A stretch of DNA of 39,316 nt from Echinostoma caproni. Its lineage: Eukaryota; Platyhelminthes; Trematoda; Plagiorchiida; Echinostomatidae. A model generated the notes under the pieces. The model was given only the letters and a program-made list of their open reading frames with translations, was not told where the DNA came from and searched no databases. The stretch covers positions 14,294-53,609 of the forward strand of contig UZAN01041898.1 in NCBI GenBank assembly GCA_900618425.1. The letters are read 5' to 3'. The translations under genes and the position numbers were made by a program. Below, piece after piece: positions 34,207-39,316 of this stretch. Within the stretch, counting starts at the first letter, position 1; each line of letters starts with the position of its first letter.

Positions 34207-35449
34207 AATCATAGGATGAATTTAACTCGACTCCTGCCATCATGAGTATATAATGAGCGTTCATTTTGCCAGTATAATTTGATCGAGCTATTCGGTACTG
34301 TTAAGCGGACCAAAATTCCCCGACTTGTTTCGATAACGCAGCAATAGAGCTCAATCAATAATTTACAGAATCATTACAATTTAACCAGTTCATGATACGC
34401 TGTTTACGTACTGCTTCAGAAATCCGTTGATCCGAAAATCTCGCACGCTCCATTTTGTACCGTGGATCTCAGTCTCTAAGTCAACAGTCATAACCTCTAG
34501 TTCAGTGCCAAAAACGAATTTCCATGCATCCAAACAACGGAACATCAGAGTGTGCGCATGTTTCAAGCGATGGAACTGGTTCAAGCATCAGTTTATCGAT
34601 GTGCAATGACTGTTGTATATCTTCGCTAAAACTATTCCAACTCTCAAATCCTCCTAAAACTAATGCATGCACCAAAAATCTAGAGGAATAATCATGACAT
34701 CTACGCACATCCCGCACAGCTGATTGGACCTTTGAAACTGATGTGATTCTTTAGCAAATTGACCCCTCTGACCACAGTTTGAATTGGTAAACTCATGGGT
34801 TGAGGTGGATTTACGATGTGAATATCTTGCATTAAATTGTAAAACAGATTCATAGACTGTGTCCAGGAATAATCACTACATCAAATGGTCATAGAAATCG
34901 TCTATGGTAGATAACTACACTGGTTTTTAATAGCTGTTACTGTAATGATCGATCAGATCCTATTTCTGAACGTCGAACGGAATACAAACAAACGCATATA
35001 ATCACCGATCACACCACTTCAACCTTCCGGCAACGGCTGAACTGCTTTTTGTAGATCAAGTTGTTTCGATACACGGGCAGAAAACAAACTTTTAGCTGTA
35101 TAACGATTATTAGAGAGTTCCGCATCATAACTCAGTTGGAGGTTAACTGAAAAAAGACAACTGTACGATGAGAAACCGGTACGTTGGGATAATCCTTAGA
35201 AAATAAGGAAAATAGCTAGGAGTTACTGTTAGGAAGTTGTTCTTTCCAACAGCGAAGCAAGCGATGATAACTCAATCCCAATTCATTATGCGGGACATTT
35301 TACCAATCTTTATTGATGTACCTCAAAGAAATAAGTATGAATCCGTACCTCATTGCCGATTCCTACTACAAAGATCCAGTACCTGAATGTATTTAAAATC
35401 CGCCTCCTGAAATGTTATTTTACAATTGCATCCGAAGGAAGTGAAAGAA
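34207..35449. other. Non-coding stretch, no recognisable gene
   Basis: Short frames only; no motif or repeat recognised. Confidence 0.45.
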
Positions 35450-35601
35450 GTCGGTATCGGTGAAAATAAGCCGACGTTTCGGTTACCCTGGGTAACCTTT
35501 ATCAAGGCGATTTTACAATCGAATGCATTCGAATGTAAAATCGCTTTGATAAAGGTTACCCACGGTAACCGAAAAGTCGGCTTATTTTCACCGATACCGA
35601 C
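35450..35601. mobile_element. 152-bp palindrome (MITE-like), no spacer
   Basis: The two 76-bp halves (35450-35525 and 35526-35601) are inverted copies with four mismatches, joined directly at GAATG/CATTC. The ends are GTCGGTATCGG and CCGATACCGAC. A small inner palindrome (GGTTACCCTGGGTAACC, 35493-35509) is perfect in the left half and weakened in the right. No coding capacity and no clear target duplication. It is likely a young non-autonomous element; as RNA it would form one long hairpin and could resemble a microRNA precursor. Confidence 0.75.
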
Positions 35602-36159
35602 ATCGCTGTGTTTTCAAAATTACAACTTATATAAAACATATCACATATCGATTTTTTGATATACTTCAAATGTTGCTCGGATCTGACACGTTGAAGTGAA
35701 AGAATACTAATGCTATCATCAGTGATATCAATCGGAATATTGATCTCGTAAAGCTCCTCGGTTTCATAGTTCAAAGCTTGTTAGAACGCAAGTATTCCAT
35801 ATAGCGACCAACCATTCACTTGGGATTTTCAAAATTCCATGCAGTCGCCCTGAATGCTTTGCTCAAAGTCATTGTATTCACCCAAATGATGCGCTCACTT
35901 TAAGCGAAAGTCATTCTTCAGCATCCAATTTCACAATGGGTTGTTCGATCAGCTACTTGATAAACAAGACAAAAGAAAACGGCCAATACGAAATTCGGGC
36001 AGACCACATATTGATTGTAAGCTTCCTGTGCTGGTAGAAGCAGTTTATATTAACAATCAACACTTCAAATGATATCGACAAAAACAATTCCGGTGGTTTA
36101 GCGATCATTTATAGATACGGTGAGAAATATTGCACTTATAGACAAGGAGCTAAGGAGCA
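35602..36159. other. Non-coding stretch, no recognisable gene
   Basis: No long frame; no repeat recognised. Confidence 0.45.
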
Positions 36160-36340
36160 ACGATTCGATTCGGCACCATAGTTGCGCATTTGTTCTGCCC
36201 AGAAATGACCAACGCCTGAAGTCGATTCAGCATGTCTATGCCGAGAATCTTCGGTNAACGTGATACCCGTGGACAGAGGCGACGCTAAACGGACCATCAA
36301 TTACCCCCGTGTGGTTTTTATGCAGAAACACGGGGCGATT
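36160..36340 (-). pseudogene. Possible LTR-retrotransposon protease fragment
   Basis: On the minus strand a short frame reads PKILGIDMLNRLQALVIS (about 36254-36201). This resembles the ILG-D-L signature near the end of retroelement aspartic proteases. Upstream, frames containing VASVHGY and LSTGITL are out of phase, and an undetermined base at 36256 blocks reading. No DTG motif is visible. The call rests on one short motif and could be chance. Confidence 0.3.
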
Positions 36341-38740
36341 TCAAGATGCTGGTTCAACTATACACGAATGTGAAATTAACCCCGTTTTCGCTACATCAGT
36401 ATGCGAAGAGGATGAGTGTTATATGCAGACTCCAATAATCTGTTTATCCAAAATGAGTACGGAAATTATTCGATGAACCAGCACTGTATCACGCAACAGA
36501 TTGATGAACGTTTAGCGTGCCTACGATTGTGGATAGCAGAATACTATTTTGCATTACTTCGACGGGCGGTCTACACCTGTGCAGGTCTGCGCAATGGATA
36601 CCAGGCGAGATGGGGGATCGGTACGCTGGGCTTTGATGCATTACATCTTGACCAATTATATATACACTGAATAAATCAGAACAAATAGTGAAATTCGTTT
36701 CAGTTCCCAAAATAGCTGTCTCAGGTTGATTTTCTATTTTACCAAATCTTGATGAATGTTACTCCAGCAGCTGCTTGTAGAATGAGAACAATGGCCGTCA
36801 TTCATCTGAATGGGGCAACCACCAAGACATATAGAGTTTCAAATTAATTCTAAAAGGATATTTTTCACTTCCTTAATTGCTCATTTTCAGGTCATACAAA
36901 ACAATGGGATCTTTACAGAAAAAGACTAAAACTACGCGATCGATTGGAGTAAAGCAAGAACATACGATTCCACCAGTGGATAAAGTTAAATGAATGCATC
37001 TCTCACATGAGTTACCCATATCAAACCAAAGAATCTGTTGTGAAAATTCCATAAACCTGCTTGCAACATTCGTGTTTTTACAAGGTTTGATTAAATTGCA
37101 CGATCAAGGATTCACTTTGATTTGCCATCGCGTGTTCACGATCAATTTTTAACTAAAAATTTGTTAGTGCGGATAACGATCCCCTTTAAATGAACTCATT
37201 TGTTAGCTCGCACCTCAATGTGACTCACAGGCACGTGAAGTTGTTCAAGGAAGAAATCGAGTAACTATGGGATCATAAAGTCCTAGCTGGTAGGTCGTGA
37301 TGATTCGAAAGGACTGCAAACGAAATCAATAAAAATATCTGTGATTTACAAATGAAGATATTAGGGATATACTCCACGTCACAGATTTTCTGTCTCACAA
37401 GAAAATAAGCGGTATAATTAACGAAATAATGGGAATGTGCTGATCAAGTTTACCTGTGAAATCTGTGAAATATACTAGCTGAATACTGGTCAGCCTTGAA
37501 CGAGTTCTGTTTATCAATACCGATCCAAGGACACCTGAACGATTTGTGTGAGTACGTTTCACACATTTTCAAACAGTTTCCACATAATCTCGACAATGGC
37601 CGGATATTGCTCGCTAATCAGTCTGAGGAAGGGTCAATGAAGGACATAGCCACACGTGAGGATAAGGGATTTCGCCCCAGCACTTTGTTCACACGATGTT
37701 ATCCGATATGCCACGGAGCACGTAGTTGTCTTCACCCTGGGAACAGTGACCTGAAGTGCAATCGTTGCGGGCATGGGGAAACATTTCAGTCAACTGGTTT
37801 GTGATCTAATTGTTGTCAGTTGCCGACTGACGATATGTATCGAACTGATGAAGTTTGCAACTGCTTTACAGTGCGAAATTGAAATTTATAATTCTAAGCT
37901 TTCACTTCATTCGTATGAAAGATCGCTAAAATACGCGTACATGAGTAAACCACTTTGGTATTGGATAAAATGTTTGTTTTGTATATAGCAGTGTTCTGGA
38001 GACGGTCTATCTCAGCATCGGATTTTGAAGAAACTTGTGTGATATTCATATCGATTTAACTCAAACTCGCTAAAGACTACTGAAATTCGCAATACCACGC
38101 GTTAAAGAATAAAGCGATGAACGGAATAGATATTTCAATGAAATATATCAAAGAACCAAATCTGACCAGAAATATCCTGGTTGATTTTATTACGTGCAAG
38201 CATATGAATGCATAACTGTTAATAGTATTATGAACAATAAAAATCATTCTTTACATAAGAAAGCTTCTCAAATCGATGTCCAAAACCAGTACCCGTCCCC
38301 ATCATAAGCTCCTTCCTTCAGGCACTAACACATAAAAGCAGCAACCCTTCTGAAGTTGCCTATATTTAGTGAACCGTGATTTAAATAACGACATTTGTAA
38401 TTGCATTGATCATATTACTGCTACTACTGCGGTTATTGAGTGCGGCGGGGAAAAACATTGTTTTGTTCTGAATATGCGTCTGTGGTAAAGGTAGAAAATA
38501 TCTCACAATTAGTTTGCCCTAATGAAAGCCAAAATCCAGTCAGCCTAGCTCCGAGCTATGGTCTTCAGTCATATGTTTTACTTCTCGGTTTCCTATCAGA
38601 AAATGTCAGAACAGCTTTATTTGCACTTTACCTTACTTTCATTGCTACTTCTTTTTGCTGAACACACTAAAATCCAACTTCTTTCAGGAAGAGGGAAGCG
38701 GCTACCATACAACAAAAATAGTGAGCAAAGACGGCGGTTA
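36341..38740. other. Non-coding stretch with one Cys-containing frame
   Basis: The frame at 37496-37804 (+, 102 codons) ends with a CNRCGHGE segment and has several Cys, but it matches no family I can name and has no visible splice context. The 84-codon frame at 36416-36670 is likewise unrecognised. The rest is AT-rich without long frames. Confidence 0.4.
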
Positions 38741-38744
38741 AAGC

Positions 38745-38812
38745 GGGATTTGAACACGTCGCCCGATGTGATAGTTGGTGACGTTACCACCGGGGAACCA
38801 CGCTCATAGTAA
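38745..38812 (-). repeat. tRNA-like sequence, probable SINE head
   Basis: On the minus strand a good B-box-like GTGTTCAAATCCC (38757-38745) is preceded, about 32 nt upstream, by TGGTTCCCCGG (38800-38790), a weak A box. GTAACGTCACC lies between them. No acceptor stem forms with the flanks, so a functional tRNA is unlikely. Confidence 0.42.
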
Positions 38813-39041
38813 GTAGTGTCCTTGATGATAGATATGGCGTGCTCATGCGGGTCGAATTGTCTGATTGCAGGCCAATGCGTGTGATGAAGCTTTGGGATTA
38901 TTTTCAACACCGGGTCGTGCTACTTAGTTGATGGAATATTCTCTGTAGACATTGGTGCACCATGTATCAGCAAACGATCGACAAACTTAGGATACGACGG
39001 TAACACAAAATTGTAATATTCAAACTCTGTCCCGAATTCAA

Positions 39042-39316
39042 CAGTTTTCAAACCATTCTGGCCCTAATCTCAGGACATCAAGGGGCTTGGAGTGCGTTTG
39101 CAGTTCTTCCTGCTCAACATTCATGTCGACCTCTGTAACGCCTAATTTAAACATTTTGTCTAGAGCGACCTCAACCAAATATCTCGGTCTTACTATCGAT
39201 AATAATCTTCAGTGGTCAACACATATTCAGAACTGTGTGGTAAAACTTCGGCGTCTCTCTTTTCAGCTTCCAAAGCTCAGACAATTCCACACTTCCCAAC
39301 AAGTTTGTTCTCTTTT
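39042..39316 (+). pseudogene. Non-LTR retrotransposon RT C-terminal fragment, cut by window end
   Basis: One plus-strand phase is open from about 39042 to the end. It contains NLRTSRGLEC, where the region after YADD usually reads SRGLE or similar, then TKYLGLTIDNNLQWSTHI and LRRLSFQLPKLRQF. The KYLG..D..L.W..HI signature is typical of the thumb region of CR1/Jockey-type non-LTR RTs and differs from the RTE-like element at 21-24 kb. The RT palm is not recognisable upstream, so the copy is 5'-truncated or decayed. Confidence 0.65.

Noticed and set aside
37496..37804. 102-codon frame with CNRCGHGE near its end, a possible zinc-binding protein.
   Set aside because: Only one C-x-x-C pair, no recognised family, no transcript context.

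Overview
The window looks like gene-poor, repeat-rich nuclear DNA of a flatworm, most likely a digenean trematode (liver-fluke or blood-fluke lineage). It is AT-rich and contains (TA)n microsatellites. It carries a decayed Ty3/gypsy element and a decayed RTE-like non-LTR element. It also has short tRNA-related repeats carrying hammerhead self-cleaving ribozyme (HHR) motifs, a combination known from trematode SINE-like repeats such as Smα of Schistosoma mansoni. The species cannot be named from sequence alone. I found no intact host gene, no true tRNA or rRNA gene and no CRISPR array. Almost all open frames under about 125 codons look like chance.

Layout. 160-694: partial tandem repeat with an inverted repeat whose arms share a perfect 20-bp core. 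3125-3190: tRNA-like SINE head. 3767-7660 (minus): Ty3/gypsy pol remnant in the order protease, RT, RNase H, integrase, with frameshifts and stops. A 224-bp MITE (7023-7246) interrupts the protease. 7696-8102: a near-perfect 407-bp fold-back element with a well-formed HHR in each arm, one per strand. 8185-8314: a truncated relative. 10040-10350: a solo fragment with a ruined ribozyme core. 10350-17190: no recognisable gene.

17190-17425: a second HHR family, a SINE-like minus-strand unit joined head-to-head to an inverted partial copy. 20760-24510 (+): an RTE-like non-LTR retrotransposon with GC-richer 5' leader, endonuclease and RT, broken by stops and frameshifts and with YADE in place of YADD. 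29230-29480: a 5'-truncated 3' end of the same family. 33803-34206: a degraded copy of the 17.2 kb HHR family. 35450-35601: a 152-bp spacer-less palindrome. 36160-36340: a possible LTR-retrotransposon protease remnant. 38745-38812 (minus): tRNA-like sequence. 39042-39316 (+): RT C-terminal fragment of a second non-LTR element, running off the window.

The most notable system is the set of hammerhead-bearing inverted repeats. At least two sequence families share the same architecture: type I HHR, very short palindromic stem III ending in GTC, and a GGA/TCC outer stem I. In both, two HHR units face each other in inverted orientation. This suggests HHR-bearing retroelements (SINE, retrozyme or Penelope-like terminal repeats) that often insert as head-to-head pairs, or that have become fold-back elements.
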